This document shows positions 8,108-17,896 of a stretch of 64,000 bases of DNA, in pieces (position 1 is the first letter of the stretch; each line of letters opens with the position of its first letter). Source of the stretch: Candidatus Wallbacteria bacterium. Its GTDB lineage: Bacteria; Muiribacteriota; JAQTZZ01. Under the pieces are notes generated by a model. That model was not told where the DNA came from. It searched no databases and saw only the letters and a list, made by a program, of their open reading frames with translations. The stretch lies in the NCBI GenBank assembly GCA_028687545.1, contig JAQTZZ010000002.1, positions 62,001 to 126,000 on the forward strand, read 5' to 3'. The position numbers and the translations under genes are program-made.

Positions 8108-11100
8108 TGAGTGACTCTGTAGCTGTAATTCAGGCTCCCTGCATCGTTCATGTATAACCAGTAGCCCATGTTCGGATCCATCGTACTCAGGGTGGAGAAT
8201 CCGATCGTATTCTGATTGTTCATGAAAGTCCTGAAGCCTTCAAGTCCGCCGTCATCAGTTGTCCGATAGAATCCCATGATGTATTTGGCGGTTCCACCGG
8301 CAGTCTTAGGTGCTGTGTTGAAGACTGAGTCGATGATGGTTCCTGTCTGCGTCGTGGCTGTGGGCAGGTTCGCGCTCTGGTTGATCCAGCAGCCGGCGAG
8401 ATTCCAGCCGACGTACAGTTCATAATCAGAGTTGTTGGAGATGGCTGTTCCCTGCACGTCAAGGATGCTGTCTCCAGTCATGTAGACCCAGTAGCCATGA
8501 TAGCCGTCCATATCGGTCAGAGTGGAGAACTCCTTGTACTCCGTGTTCATGAAGGTCTTGAAGCCGTCACTGTCAGTACCCCTCAGGAATCCCATTACAT
8601 ACTTCATTTCAGGGATCTTGGCGAAAATGTCTTCGATCCTGGTGTTGGACGGCTGCACACCGAGGGAAATCAGGTTCCAGCCCAGCTTGAGGTTGACTGA
8701 TCTGCTGCCTGAGCTGCCGATGTTTGAACCGGTAACAGCCAGGTCGAGCTTCACGAAATCAGAGGCAATCCAGGTGGTTGATTGCGAGACCGGCGTTCCG
8801 TTGAGGCGGAAGCTGATCTTTTCACCTGCCACAGCGCCTTCCACAGTGTCGGTAGTCAGGTTGCTGTCACCGTAAATGGACATCGCGCCATACGCACCTG
8901 CATCCTTGACTGTGAACACGCCGCAGAGCACGCCTGCCGGTGTATAGGCAGCGACAAAATCGCCGGCGATCGCATTCTCCAGGACACCGTCTTTGTCATG
9001 GTCGAGCTTGCATGAACCATAGACCACCATGGTGGTGTTGGAAAGCTGGGTGGTAGGCGCGAGGCTCATCGAAATGTCGGCACCTGTGACATTGCTGCTG
9101 ACCTCTCTGGTAATGGTTGTCGGCATATACTTGCTCTTATATGCGATCAGAGTATAGGGGCCGGCGGTTGCAGCCACATCCTGGAAGGAGTAGTTGCCAG
9201 CCTGGTCAGTAGCTGCCGAAGCCACCTTGTTGCTCTTCTTCCACAGAGTGACAGTTGCACCATTGATCGCAGTAGCGCCCGTCTTCACTGATCCGGCCAG
9301 GCTGTACTTGTTTACTACAGGCTGATTGTCGACGGACGGGATCGTGTAATTGGCATAGAAGCTCAAGAGCTTCCCGTCATTGGCTCTGATTCTGATTTTC
9401 ACATTGCTCGCCAGGATCTGGAAGTCATCTGCTGAAGCCCAGCTGAAACTGTGGGAAACGCCGCTGGCAGAGGAGGTGAGTTCTGATGTTCCGCCTCCGG
9501 AAGCAGTGCAGCCGGACCAGTTGGAGCCGTCGAGCGAGTATTCGAATGAAGCAGTGCAGGTACTGTTCTGGTTGTCTTTGAGCGTGTATGTAAGTGTGAT
9601 GTTCTCCTTGGTACCAGTATAGGAGATTCCACTGACCACAGGAGCTGTATTGACTTCGCCTGTAGCGACTGTAGTTGCGGCAGCCGTGTACCTGATGCCG
9701 TAATCCAGGATCTCCGAGTTGGAGAAGTAGTCCCTGATCTTCAGGTAATAGGTACCCTGGGCCAGGTTGTCGAGCACCATTCTGGTGTAGCGGCCAGTCC
9801 CTCCGTCGTCGGCTTCCTGAATCAGGCTTGTTTCGGCTGTGGAGCTGTATAGTTCAAAGTAGGTATCACCGCCTACTTCACCGCTGGTCTGGAGGACCAC
9901 ATTCGAAACCGCAGACAGTGTGAATTTCACCCAGTCCACGTCTCCGGCCGGGTAGATCGAGTGTCTCTGCACAGTTCCGGAAACGATCTCAGTGGCTGCT
10001 GCTGCAGAGTTGTCCTTGCCGCCGTTCTTGTGTGTCGCATCATAGTCATACGTGTCTGCCCCTTTGACGATGCCGCCCAGGATTGTCAGGTAGAAATCGG
10101 CGGTTTTGGTCTCAGTGGTGTCAGAATAAGTGGCAGTAAGGATCGCAGTACCGTTTTCGGATGGAGCGCGGTAGACCGTGGTTTCCAGAGTGCCCTGTCC
10201 GCTCTTCTTCACCCATCTGACGCTGGAGGTCACTTCAGCGGTGGTTGCATTGGAATAGGCAGCTACTACACGCACATTTCCGATTCCGAAAGTCTGGTTG
10301 ATCTGAACTTCTCCGGTGGTCCTGCCGAGTCTCAGGGCAGTCAGGATCTTCTGGTTGACTGGGCCGCTTGGGACTCTGGCGTAAATCAGCTGATTGCCGC
10401 CGCCCAGGCCGTTCACAGTCATCGCATTATAGTAATTGTATAGAATATGAGGCATTTTGCTGCTGTCAACTGCGATCATCGCGCCGAAACCTACCATTCC
10501 CTCGCTCTGGACCACATGCAGATCCCACTGGGTAGCGCCGCCGCTCAGATTCTTCTTGAATGCGTACTTAAGGTCTCCTTCACTCTGGTAGTAATAGGAG
10601 ATGTGCACCTGATCGTCCTTGTCGATCGCGATTCTGCTGTCTGAGCCTACATCGCCGCGCTCGTCGACAGTCTCGCTCTTCCAGAGGCCGTTTTCCCTGT
10701 ACCAGTGCATCAGGTCTTTCTTGTTGTTGTTGTAGCAGGAGATGTGAGGGCTGTCGTGGGAGTCGACTGCGATGCTGGTTTCCATGGCATAATCATCGCC
10801 GCTTGTGACGGCGGAAATCTGCCAGTTGGAACCGTTGAAGCAGGCGTATTTCACATCCCAGTTGGTGGCGTCGATATAGGAGATGTGAGGCTTGTTCTGC
10901 GAGTCTACCGCAAGGGAGAGTCCTGCGCCGACCTCCCCTTTGCTGTCGACAGTGACCGGTTTCCAGCCTGTGGAAGTCTTGATCGCATACTTGAGGTCCT
11001 GATTGGCTGTATCCATATAGGCAAGGTGCAGCCTGCCGTTCCTGTCGACCTTCAATTTAACCGTGTATGTCATCACTGTGTCGATCTCTTCAGTGGGTTT

Positions 11101-14100
11101 CCTGGTATGGTCTGCTCTGTTGATGGTTACAAGCGTGATGCCGCTTCCTCCACCCACTGGGAAGACGCCGCTCATGGCAGTATTGGCATAAGCGATGTGG
11201 ATTTCAGTGCTGGAAAGCGCCAGAGCAGGTTTGCCCATGCCGCAGACGTTCTGGATTTCATCCGCAATTTCCCAGGTGCTTCCGGTCCAGACAGTGTGCT
11301 TCAGAGAGCCTCTGTTTGAGTCGAAATAGGCGAAATGCGGTCTGTCGTTGGAATCGATTACAATGGCTCCGCCAGTGTAAACCTCGGCAGCCGGGTTGAT
11401 CTGGAATTTCTCGAAAACCGAGAATCCGCCTTCGCCTGCCACGTTCACACTGAGCTGTGCGGTCACGGTTCTGCCGTTCTCAGTATAGCTCGCTTCCAGC
11501 ATGGCAGAGCCGCCGGCTCCAGGAGCATGATAGATGCTCCCGCTCAAGCTGCCGCCACCTGTCTTCACTGTCCAGGTGATTGAACCTGAAACCATCATTG
11601 GATTGCCGAAACTGTACTGGGCGAAACTCATGATTCCAGAGAGGTCGAACTGGGTGTTGGCGTTGATGGTGATCTGAGCAGGTTCGATCGTCAGACCTGT
11701 CACGCCTTCAACATCAATGCCGCCCTCTACTAGAGTGCAGTACTTCAGGCTGTTGTACATGCTGTCAGAGTAAGAAATATGCGGGATGTTGTTCGAGTCG
11801 AGCACCAGGGAATTGGTTCTGCCTGAGCCCTGGAAATCGTCGGCAGGCACTATGATCCATTCTCCGCCCATTTCCTTGGGTGCGCTCTGATAAGCGTACC
11901 TTAGAATGTCATTGCCATAGTCGTAATAAGAGACATGCGGCAGTCCGTTGGAGTCGAACGCCAGGCTGCTGTAGCCACCTACATCGCCCTCGTAGCCGGT
12001 GAGCGGATCATATCCGTTGTCCACCACTTCACGGGTCCAGACATCATTGTCGCGGATAGCGATCATGAGATCCTGGTCGTCTGCGTTGTAATAGGTGACT
12101 GCCGGCTGGCCGTTCTGGTTCAATGCCAGCGAAGTGTTGACCTCGGGTGGTGCAATCCCCATGTCCGCTATAGTCCTGGTTTCCCAGGTTCCGCCGACCA
12201 GTTCCGCGTATTTCAGGTGATGCGTCGTGGCGTCAATATAGGAAATGTGCGGCACATTGTTGCTGTCAATGGCGAGTGATGCTCCTGTGCCGACTTCTCC
12301 TGTACCGTCGATCACCTGTTTGCTCCATGATGTGCCGTTGAATATGGCGTACTTCAGGTCCTGATTTGTTTTGTCGTAATAGGCAATGCGCGGGTTGTTG
12401 TTGCCGTCGATGGCCATAGAGCAGAATTGTCCGACATCGCCGCTCGAATCCACTGTGGAGATTCTCCACTGCAGCCCGTCGTAGGTCGCATATTTCAGGT
12501 CGCCTGTGCCCTTGGCATAGTAAGATATGCACGGCCTGTCAAAGCTGTCGAGCTTGAGCGACGGGTACATGCCGTTGTCACCAGTGCTGTCCACGAGCTG
12601 GTTGAACCACTGGAACCCGTTGTAGGATGCATATCTGAGATCACCGTTCGTGAGGTCGTAATAGGCGATATGCGGATATCCCTGCAGATCGAGGCTGATC
12701 GAGGAAATGATTCCGACCATTCTGCCGACATTGTCTCCATCTACGACCATGCGATGGAACTGGCCGATCTGGTTGAAATTGTCTGTACTGCACATGACCT
12801 GGACCATAGCGTCAGCAAACTGCGGCACTCCGTCTTTAGTAAACATGGCTCTCAAGGTCACCATCTGGGGAGTAGTCGGTGCTGTGAATACATTTCCCGT
12901 GTCAAGTGAACCATCACCCTGGAGCTTTGTCCAGGTGACTTCGGACGGATTGACGATTTCGTCGCTGCCGTTTGAGTAATGGGCATGCACTCTCAGCCCG
13001 TCTTCAGCATCGATTTCATTGGTGGAACCGGGCAGCACATATGACATCGCTGGTTCGACGCTGATGTTGTCGAGCTGGATCAGATTGCCTCTGGTGATAT
13101 TCACATAAAGGTCTGCTATCATCTGAGAACCTTGCTCACTGTATGTGCAGGTGATGGTGGCATACCCTTCCGCAGGAGGAGCTTTATACTCGTTGTTGTT
13201 GCGGATCTGTCCCTGTCCGTAAGTCACGTTCCAGGTAAGCTGGTCGTGGGTCAGGGTGGTTTCAGTTCCGTTCATGTAATGAGCCTTGACTACAAACGGT
13301 TCCAGCATGAAAGAACCGTTGGGCGGGACTCCAGTGGAGCAGGGGTCAATGCTGATGTACATCAGGTTGGAATTGGTATTCATGCCTACCGTGATTCCAA
13401 GATAGGCTTCAAAGGTCTGCCCGCCGGACGGGTATTTGCCGTTCAGGTAGGCATATGTATCGAAATCCGGAGCAGTGTAAATCCCGTTTGTGATGGTACC
13501 GACTGATTCAGTGCCATAGGTTTGCACGTTCCAGACCATCAGTTCAGGCGTGAGATTGCGTTGTTCACCTGTCATGGTATAGCCGTTCACTGTGATCAGA
13601 CTGGCGATCTCGATTGAATCTCCTGCATTCACGAAGAGCGAGTATGGTGTGACATAGATGCCCTGCAGCTGATCCGGGTCTCCGGCTACGATGTGCAGGT
13701 AACCATAGAAATCCTGCTGATCCTCAGTATGTTTTACGGTCAGGTCGGCATAGCCCGTAGCATCAGCCACATATGCCCAGCCTTCAGAGGTGGTGAGGTA
13801 GCCTGTACCGTCCGTAATATACCACTGAAGATCAGAGGTGATTTCGCGGGTCTGGCCGTTCATCTGCATGCCTACCAGCTTCACATCAGGGGAACTGAGC
13901 GTAAGGGTGGTATGTGGTGTAACGACCTTATACGAAGGTTCCAGGTAAATGCTGGTCAGAGTTTCGCTTTGTCCGGGTTCGCCGAAGTCAAAGCTTACAT
14001 AAACGTCATATGGCGTGCTCGTCTGCGGGTCATAGTAGGTACCGCGGCAGCATCCGAATCCGCCCATCAGCGGCCCGTGGTAGATCTGGTTCTGGTCGAT

Positions 14101-17100
14101 CCAGCCCTGTCCATACTGCAGCGACCAGTTATGGATCTGCGTATTGATCTCGACTGTGCTGCCTGTGCGAGTCATGCCTACCAGCTGCACTGTAGCGAGG
14201 TCAAAGGTGCCTCCCTGCGGCAGGGTGTGGTTGCCAGGCACAGCATATACGCTGTCAAGGTCATTCTGATTCCCGACATATACAGAAACATAAATGGAGA
14301 AGGTTTGACTATTGTATGTAAGGGTGGACTGCAGGCTCTGATAGCCTGTGACAGCAGAAGCATGGAAAACTTTGCTGGTCTGGTCGACCCAGCTGCCTTC
14401 CCCGCAGCTGATGGTCCAGTCGGCTACTGTATAATTATCTGTAATCGGGACTGTGTCGTACATGCAGGTACCCTGGTTCATCCGGTAGCCAAAATAATAA
14501 AGGCTGGAAAGAGGGAAGGTTCCGGAAGACTGGACAGTGATCTGGTATGGCTCAACAGCCACCCACTGGATCTGGTTGGCATCAAAAACAGTGATCGTGG
14601 TATAGATATAGAAAGTTCCATAGGTCGGATCAACATACTGGGCTGAGAGCGAGGCTGATCCGCCGTAATTCGGGGGGACGTAGACAGGAGTCGCGCCTGA
14701 ACTGTCGATCCACCCGTCTCCGTAATCCTTGGTCCAGTTCGTGATTTCTCCGGTCAGCTCGACTGTATCGTAGTTCATCTTCACACCGATCGGCTGGACA
14801 GTGGATAAATCAAAATTATGCCCTGGAGTAGTCTGCAGGTTGTAAGGGCGGATCGTTACGTAATTAAGGGCATTAAAATTACTGGCTGTCGTATCCACAT
14901 AAAGATAGATGTTAAAGTAATTGCTAGTGCCTGGCTCACACCATGTAGTGTACAATTCAGAATATCCGCCCATCATCGGTGCATGGTATGATCCCTGATA
15001 ATCAATGAATCCGTTTCCGTAACTGAGGCTCCAGCCCTGCACTTCCACTGTGTAGGAACTGCCGTCCATCCTGTGGACTCTGCCTTTCACCTGGTTCATG
15101 GGATAGATATCGCCTGGATTCAGGTTAAGGTTGGCAGGTTCAGCCGACACATAGCTGACTGCATTGGGATTCTGGATATCGAGGCTGATGTAAATATCGT
15201 AATAGACGCTGTTGGACAGAAATGTACAATGCAGCGTGACATAGCCCTGAGCCGGAGTATGGTAGATGTTGTTCTCAATAGAGCCTTGGGCATAACTGGC
15301 GGAGTAAATATCCCAGCCCTGATTCACACCAGTCACTTCAGTCGTGCTGCCACTCATCGTTACGCCTACGAGATGCACTGTGTTCAGGTTAAAAGAAGTG
15401 TTGGGCCCGACAGTCAGATATTCCTGTTCAGCTCTCATGTAAGAAATCAGATTCGGGTCGCCTGCTGTGACAGTGAAAGGAAGCGAAACCGGGAAATGGT
15501 TCATGCTCGCATAGTCATAATAATCGGCGGTCAGGCTGCCGCTGGCTGCAGAGCCTGGAGCAGTATAGCAGTAACCGCTCACAGTGCCGCCGCCGTATGA
15601 TACGGCCCAGCCTGAAATGTAGCCGTTGGTCTCTGTGATGGAGTTGTTTGCATCAAAAGCAGTGACTGTAATGTAGGACAGGTCGTACGACTGTCCGGCA
15701 CGGAGTGAAATGCTGCTCGGATCAGGTGTCACGTATGAGATCCCGCCTACCACATCGGCATAGGAAGAGATTGAAAAATAGAGATCATAGCTGCCGTGCA
15801 TCGGATTCATCCAGGTACCGGTCAGGCTGGTATAGCCTGGATCAATCGGAGCGTGGAAAATCCTGTTGGCGTCAACATAGCCTAAACCTGAAGTAATGCG
15901 CCAGTTGGTGATTTCGCCTGAAATCTGCATCGGCTGATACAGCTTGTTGTAACCTGTGGCATGCAGGCTCTTCAGGTCAAAGGCTCCTGTGCCTGCAGGA
16001 ATCATGGTCGAATATTCATCCAGCGATACATAATAAAGATCAGTGTCTGCACCGAGATAAATACTAAAATATGCATGGAAATAGGAACCATTCTCATTAT
16101 ACTCACCCTGCAGGCAGACATTCTTGTTGTTCAGGGTGATGGGAATGCCTGAAGGCAGATAATAGCAGGTAGCCTGCTGCATCGGGTGCATTGGATCAGG
16201 TGACATTCTCTGGACCATTCCAGCGCCTTCGCCCTCTACGATCTTCCAGGTCAGATTATAAATCTCCATCGTAGTCTCGCTGGGTGATGTGCCGCGATGC
16301 GCTATCACTTCCAGGGAGTCGCGATTATAGGTGAGTCCAGGACCCATATTAGGAGGAACCAGGCTGACCTGGTAAGGCACTACTTCCAGATAGCTGATAT
16401 TCACCGGAGTCTGGGAAAGCACCTTGACTTGAGTCGAAACAGCATCCATATAGGCCAGCCTAGCCAGATTGTGGTTGTAATCAAAGCCGATGCTTGGCGC
16501 AAAAGTCTGGGTAGTATTGGCTATGACTTCTTTTGTCCAGCCTGAAAAAGTGTGGACAGCCATATACAGCGAATTCGGGAAATTATTGTAAGCCAGATAC
16601 TGGTGGTCGCCGCTGTAAAACAATGAGCAGTAATAGCTGCCAGCGCTGTTTGTCATGTCTGTGGCGTTGAAACTGTCGTCAATTGCCTCTGCAGTATCAT
16701 AGCCGCCGTGGCAGCGCCGTTTGACCAGCATCAAAGTATGATTTGCCTTGGAAAAGTAAGAAAATGTCGGCCGCAGAGTGTGCTGGTGAGTGAGATAGTC
16801 ATACCCTTCATCAACGTCCATGTCGAAATTCGGACCTACTCCTGTCACGACAGTTTCAGGCTGTGTCCAGGTCTTGGCTTCATCTGTCTGCTGATACTGC
16901 AGCTTCAGGTTGTTGTCTTCCACATATGCCACGAACAGCTGGCTTTTACCGATGTCGGGCAGCACACCATAATGGAGCACGGTTTTAGGGCCAAGTACAG
17001 CTTGTCCTGCCTGATGCAGGACTTCCACAGTCCAGGTTGTACCGTTGGTGCGGGCGAGTTTTACATTGTTTAACGTTGTATCAAGGTAAGAGATTGCAGG

Positions 17101-17586
17101 CTGTGTGATCTGGGTCTGCATGTCATAAGCCAGGCAGATGGAACTGCCTGTTCCCACAGAACTGTTTCCGCCGTTGTCGACAAGCTGAGGGTGAAATACG
17201 AGAGTTTCATAAGTATCCTTTGAAACATAGTTGTACCAGAGATCGCCGCTGGTAGCGTCTAAGTAACTGACATATGGCATTCCATTGTAGTCCAGATCCA
17301 TTGAGGGATATTGTCCGAGATCCCTGCCGCTTACATAGGCAAGAGTCTGGTTGATCCATGTCTCTGAAGTTCTATCCCAATGGCTGCAGATCAGGCTTTT
17401 GGTGACATTATCATAATAAGCTACAGCTGAATCACCTGAAGAATTCATTTTCATTACCATGTGGGGAATTTGTGGTGTTTCAACCTGTGTGCTGATGACC
17501 GCGGTCGGGTTCCATGAAGTGGCGGCCTGCGCCTGCGGTACCAACAGTGCGACAATCAAAAGGACTGCCAGAAAAAGTGATCTCAT
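8104..17586 (-). CDS. Giant (3160-residue) secreted adhesin-like multidomain protein
   Basis: A signal peptide (MRSLFLAVLLIVALLVPQAQA) is followed by: a first propeller-like region (~25-430, repeats with YPSMDLDYNGMPYVSYLDA); ~12 tandem ~95-residue Big-like Ig domains (~430-1600, each with 'V.P....L..G..Y.L..V...' then 'W....G.G.I......Y.AP'); a second propeller region (~1605-1960) with ~50-residue units such as PHISYIDATTHHLKYA; a Big domain; a third propeller region (~2060-2420); a Big domain; a PPC-type domain (~2505-2640, GDVDWVKFTL); an FN3-like region (~2645-2750); a carboxypeptidase-regulatory-like sandwich (~2755-2850); the YGD module (~2850-2955); and the double GWNLISLG/GFRTFMN/GYW module at the extreme C-terminus. 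It begins after GGAGGAGG and has its own promoter. The architecture suggests a long cell-surface stalk or adhesin. No catalytic site was recognised. Confidence 0.9.
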   Translation of the reverse strand: MRSLFLAVLLIVALLVPQAQAATSWNPTAVISTQVETPQIPHMVMKMNSSGDSAVAYYDNVTKSLICSHWDRTSETWINQTLAYVSGRDLGQYPSMDLDYNGMPYVSYLDATSGDLWYNYVSKDTYETLVFHPQLVDNGGNSSVGTGSSICLAYDMQTQITQPAISYLDTTLNNVKLARTNGTTWTVEVLHQAGQAVLGPKTVLHYGVLPDIGKSQLFVAYVEDNNLKLQYQQTDEAKTWTQPETVVTGVGPNFDMDVDEGYDYLTHQHTLRPTFSYFSKANHTLMLVKRRCHGGYDTAEAIDDSFNATDMTNSAGSYYCSLFYSGDHQYLAYNNFPNSLYMAVHTFSGWTKEVIANTTQTFAPSIGFDYNHNLARLAYMDAVSTQVKVLSQTPVNISYLEVVPYQVSLVPPNMGPGLTYNRDSLEVIAHRGTSPSETTMEIYNLTWKIVEGEGAGMVQRMSPDPMHPMQQATCYYLPSGIPITLNNKNVCLQGEYNENGSYFHAYFSIYLGADTDLYYVSLDEYSTMIPAGTGAFDLKSLHATGYNKLYQPMQISGEITNWRITSGLGYVDANRIFHAPIDPGYTSLTGTWMNPMHGSYDLYFSISSYADVVGGISYVTPDPSSISLRAGQSYDLSYITVTAFDANNSITETNGYISGWAVSYGGGTVSGYCYTAPGSAASGSLTADYYDYASMNHFPVSLPFTVTAGDPNLISYMRAEQEYLTVGPNTSFNLNTVHLVGVTMSGSTTEVTGVNQGWDIYSASYAQGSIENNIYHTPAQGYVTLHCTFLSNSVYYDIYISLDIQNPNAVSYVSAEPANLNLNPGDIYPMNQVKGRVHRMDGSSYTVEVQGWSLSYGNGFIDYQGSYHAPMMGGYSELYTTWCEPGTSNYFNIYLYVDTTASNFNALNYVTIRPYNLQTTPGHNFDLSTVQPIGVKMNYDTVELTGEITNWTKDYGDGWIDSSGATPVYVPPNYGGSASLSAQYVDPTYGTFYIYTTITVFDANQIQWVAVEPYQITVQSSGTFPLSSLYYFGYRMNQGTCMYDTVPITDNYTVADWTISCGEGSWVDQTSKVFHASAVTGYQSLQSTLTYNSQTFSIYVSVYVGNQNDLDSVYAVPGNHTLPQGGTFDLATVQLVGMTRTGSTVEINTQIHNWSLQYGQGWIDQNQIYHGPLMGGFGCCRGTYYDPQTSTPYDVYVSFDFGEPGQSETLTSIYLEPSYKVVTPHTTLTLSSPDVKLVGMQMNGQTREITSDLQWYITDGTGYLTTSEGWAYVADATGYADLTVKHTEDQQDFYGYLHIVAGDPDQLQGIYVTPYSLFVNAGDSIEIASLITVNGYTMTGEQRNLTPELMVWNVQTYGTESVGTITNGIYTAPDFDTYAYLNGKYPSGGQTFEAYLGITVGMNTNSNLMYISIDPCSTGVPPNGSFMLEPFVVKAHYMNGTETTLTHDQLTWNVTYGQGQIRNNNEYKAPPAEGYATITCTYSEQGSQMIADLYVNITRGNLIQLDNISVEPAMSYVLPGSTNEIDAEDGLRVHAHYSNGSDEIVNPSEVTWTKLQGDGSLDTGNVFTAPTTPQMVTLRAMFTKDGVPQFADAMVQVMCSTDNFNQIGQFHRMVVDGDNVGRMVGIISSISLDLQGYPHIAYYDLTNGDLRYASYNGFQWFNQLVDSTGDNGMYPSLKLDSFDRPCISYYAKGTGDLKYATYDGLQWRISTVDSSGDVGQFCSMAIDGNNNPRIAYYDKTNQDLKYAIFNGTSWSKQVIDGTGEVGTGASLAIDSNNVPHISYIDATTHHLKYAELVGGTWETRTIADMGIAPPEVNTSLALNQNGQPAVTYYNADDQDLMIAIRDNDVWTREVVDNGYDPLTGYEGDVGGYSSLAFDSNGLPHVSYYDYGNDILRYAYQSAPKEMGGEWIIVPADDFQGSGRTNSLVLDSNNIPHISYSDSMYNSLKYCTLVEGGIDVEGVTGLTIEPAQITINANTQFDLSGIMSFAQYSFGNPMMVSGSITWTVKTGGGSLSGSIYHAPGAGGSAMLEASYTENGRTVTAQLSVNVAGEGGFSVFEKFQINPAAEVYTGGAIVIDSNDRPHFAYFDSNRGSLKHTVWTGSTWEIADEIQNVCGMGKPALALSSTEIHIAYANTAMSGVFPVGGGSGITLVTINRADHTRKPTEEIDTVMTYTVKLKVDRNGRLHLAYMDTANQDLKYAIKTSTGWKPVTVDSKGEVGAGLSLAVDSQNKPHISYIDATNWDVKYACFNGSNWQISAVTSGDDYAMETSIAVDSHDSPHISCYNNNKKDLMHWYRENGLWKSETVDERGDVGSDSRIAIDKDDQVHISYYYQSEGDLKYAFKKNLSGGATQWDLHVVQSEGMVGFGAMIAVDSSKMPHILYNYYNAMTVNGLGGGNQLIYARVPSGPVNQKILTALRLGRTTGEVQINQTFGIGNVRVVAAYSNATTAEVTSSVRWVKKSGQGTLETTVYRAPSENGTAILTATYSDTTETKTADFYLTILGGIVKGADTYDYDATHKNGGKDNSAAAATEIVSGTVQRHSIYPAGDVDWVKFTLSAVSNVVLQTSGEVGGDTYFELYSSTAETSLIQEADDGGTGRYTRMVLDNLAQGTYYLKIRDYFSNSEILDYGIRYTAAATTVATGEVNTAPVVSGISYTGTKENITLTYTLKDNQNSTCTASFEYSLDGSNWSGCTASGGGTSELTSSASGVSHSFSWASADDFQILASNVKIRIRANDGKLLSFYANYTIPSVDNQPVVNKYSLAGSVKTGATAINGATVTLWKKSNKVASAATDQAGNYSFQDVAATAGPYTLIAYKSKYMPTTITREVSSNVTGADISMSLAPTTQLSNTTMVVYGSCKLDHDKDGVLENAIAGDFVAAYTPAGVLCGVFTVKDAGAYGAMSIYGDSNLTTDTVEGAVAGEKISFRLNGTPVSQSTTWIASDFVKLDLAVTGSNIGSSGSRSVNLKLGWNLISLGVQPSNTRIEDIFAKIPEMKYVMGFLRGTDSDGFKTFMNTEYKEFSTLTDMDGYHGYWVYMTGDSILDVQGTAISNNSDYELYVGWNLAGCWINQSANLPTATTQTGTIIDSVFNTAPKTAGGTAKYIMGFYRTTDDGGLEGFRTFMNNQNTIGFSTLSTMDPNMGYWLYMNDAGSLNYSYRVTQ

Positions 17587-17634
17587 TCTTCCTCCTCCTG
17601 AAATTTATAGAGAATATCTTTACTGCTTGAAAGA

Positions 17635-17663
17635 ATTTTATCCAGGCCTGGCCTTGAAGTCAA
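17635..17663 (-). promoter_or_regulatory. Sigma70-type promoter of the 3160-residue gene
   Basis: On the minus strand the -35 is TTGACT (17663-17658), the spacer is 17 nt, and the -10 is TAAAAT (17640-17635). It is followed by a ~40-nt leader and an AGGAGGAGG ribosome site before the ATG at 17586. The rest of the 310-nt gap (17587-17896) is AT-rich and holds no convincing gene. A repeat-like element lies at its far end. Confidence 0.75.
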
Positions 17664-17867
17664 GTCTGCTGTCGCAGGGCCAAAACTCAGTATTTTCATG
17701 GGTTTTCAGTGCCAACGAATTTTCTGCATGTTCAGGGAGGACAGTGCAAATTTATATGCCGCACAATTTTTTTTGCTCAATTTGGTGACAGGTAATTCAA
17801 TTGGTATTTAAAAGATTATATTAGTCTATTTAAATCATTTTGATCAATTTAATCAGGAAGGTGCCAA

Positions 17868-17890
17868 GGCCAGACACAGGGTTCTGCCCC
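17868..17890. repeat. Degenerate REP-like palindrome after the M6 protease gene
   Basis: GGCCAGA (17868-17874) and TCTGCCC (17883-17889) form an inverted repeat with one mismatch around CACAGGGT. It sits a few bases after the stop of the gene at 17897-20944 on the minus strand. It resembles the common 'GTAGGGGCAGAACCCTGTG' interspersed palindromes. No terminator T-run is present. Confidence 0.4.
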
Positions 17891-17896
17891 TACGAT

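Noticed and set aside
13693-14646. 317-codon open frame antisense to the 3160-residue gene
   Set aside because: The Ig-repeat gene on the other strand is continuous and has a promoter and ribosome site; this frame has neither.
17459-17788. 109-codon plus-strand frame over the start of the 3160-residue gene
   Set aside because: It overlaps the promoter, leader and signal peptide of the giant gene in antisense and has no coding character.
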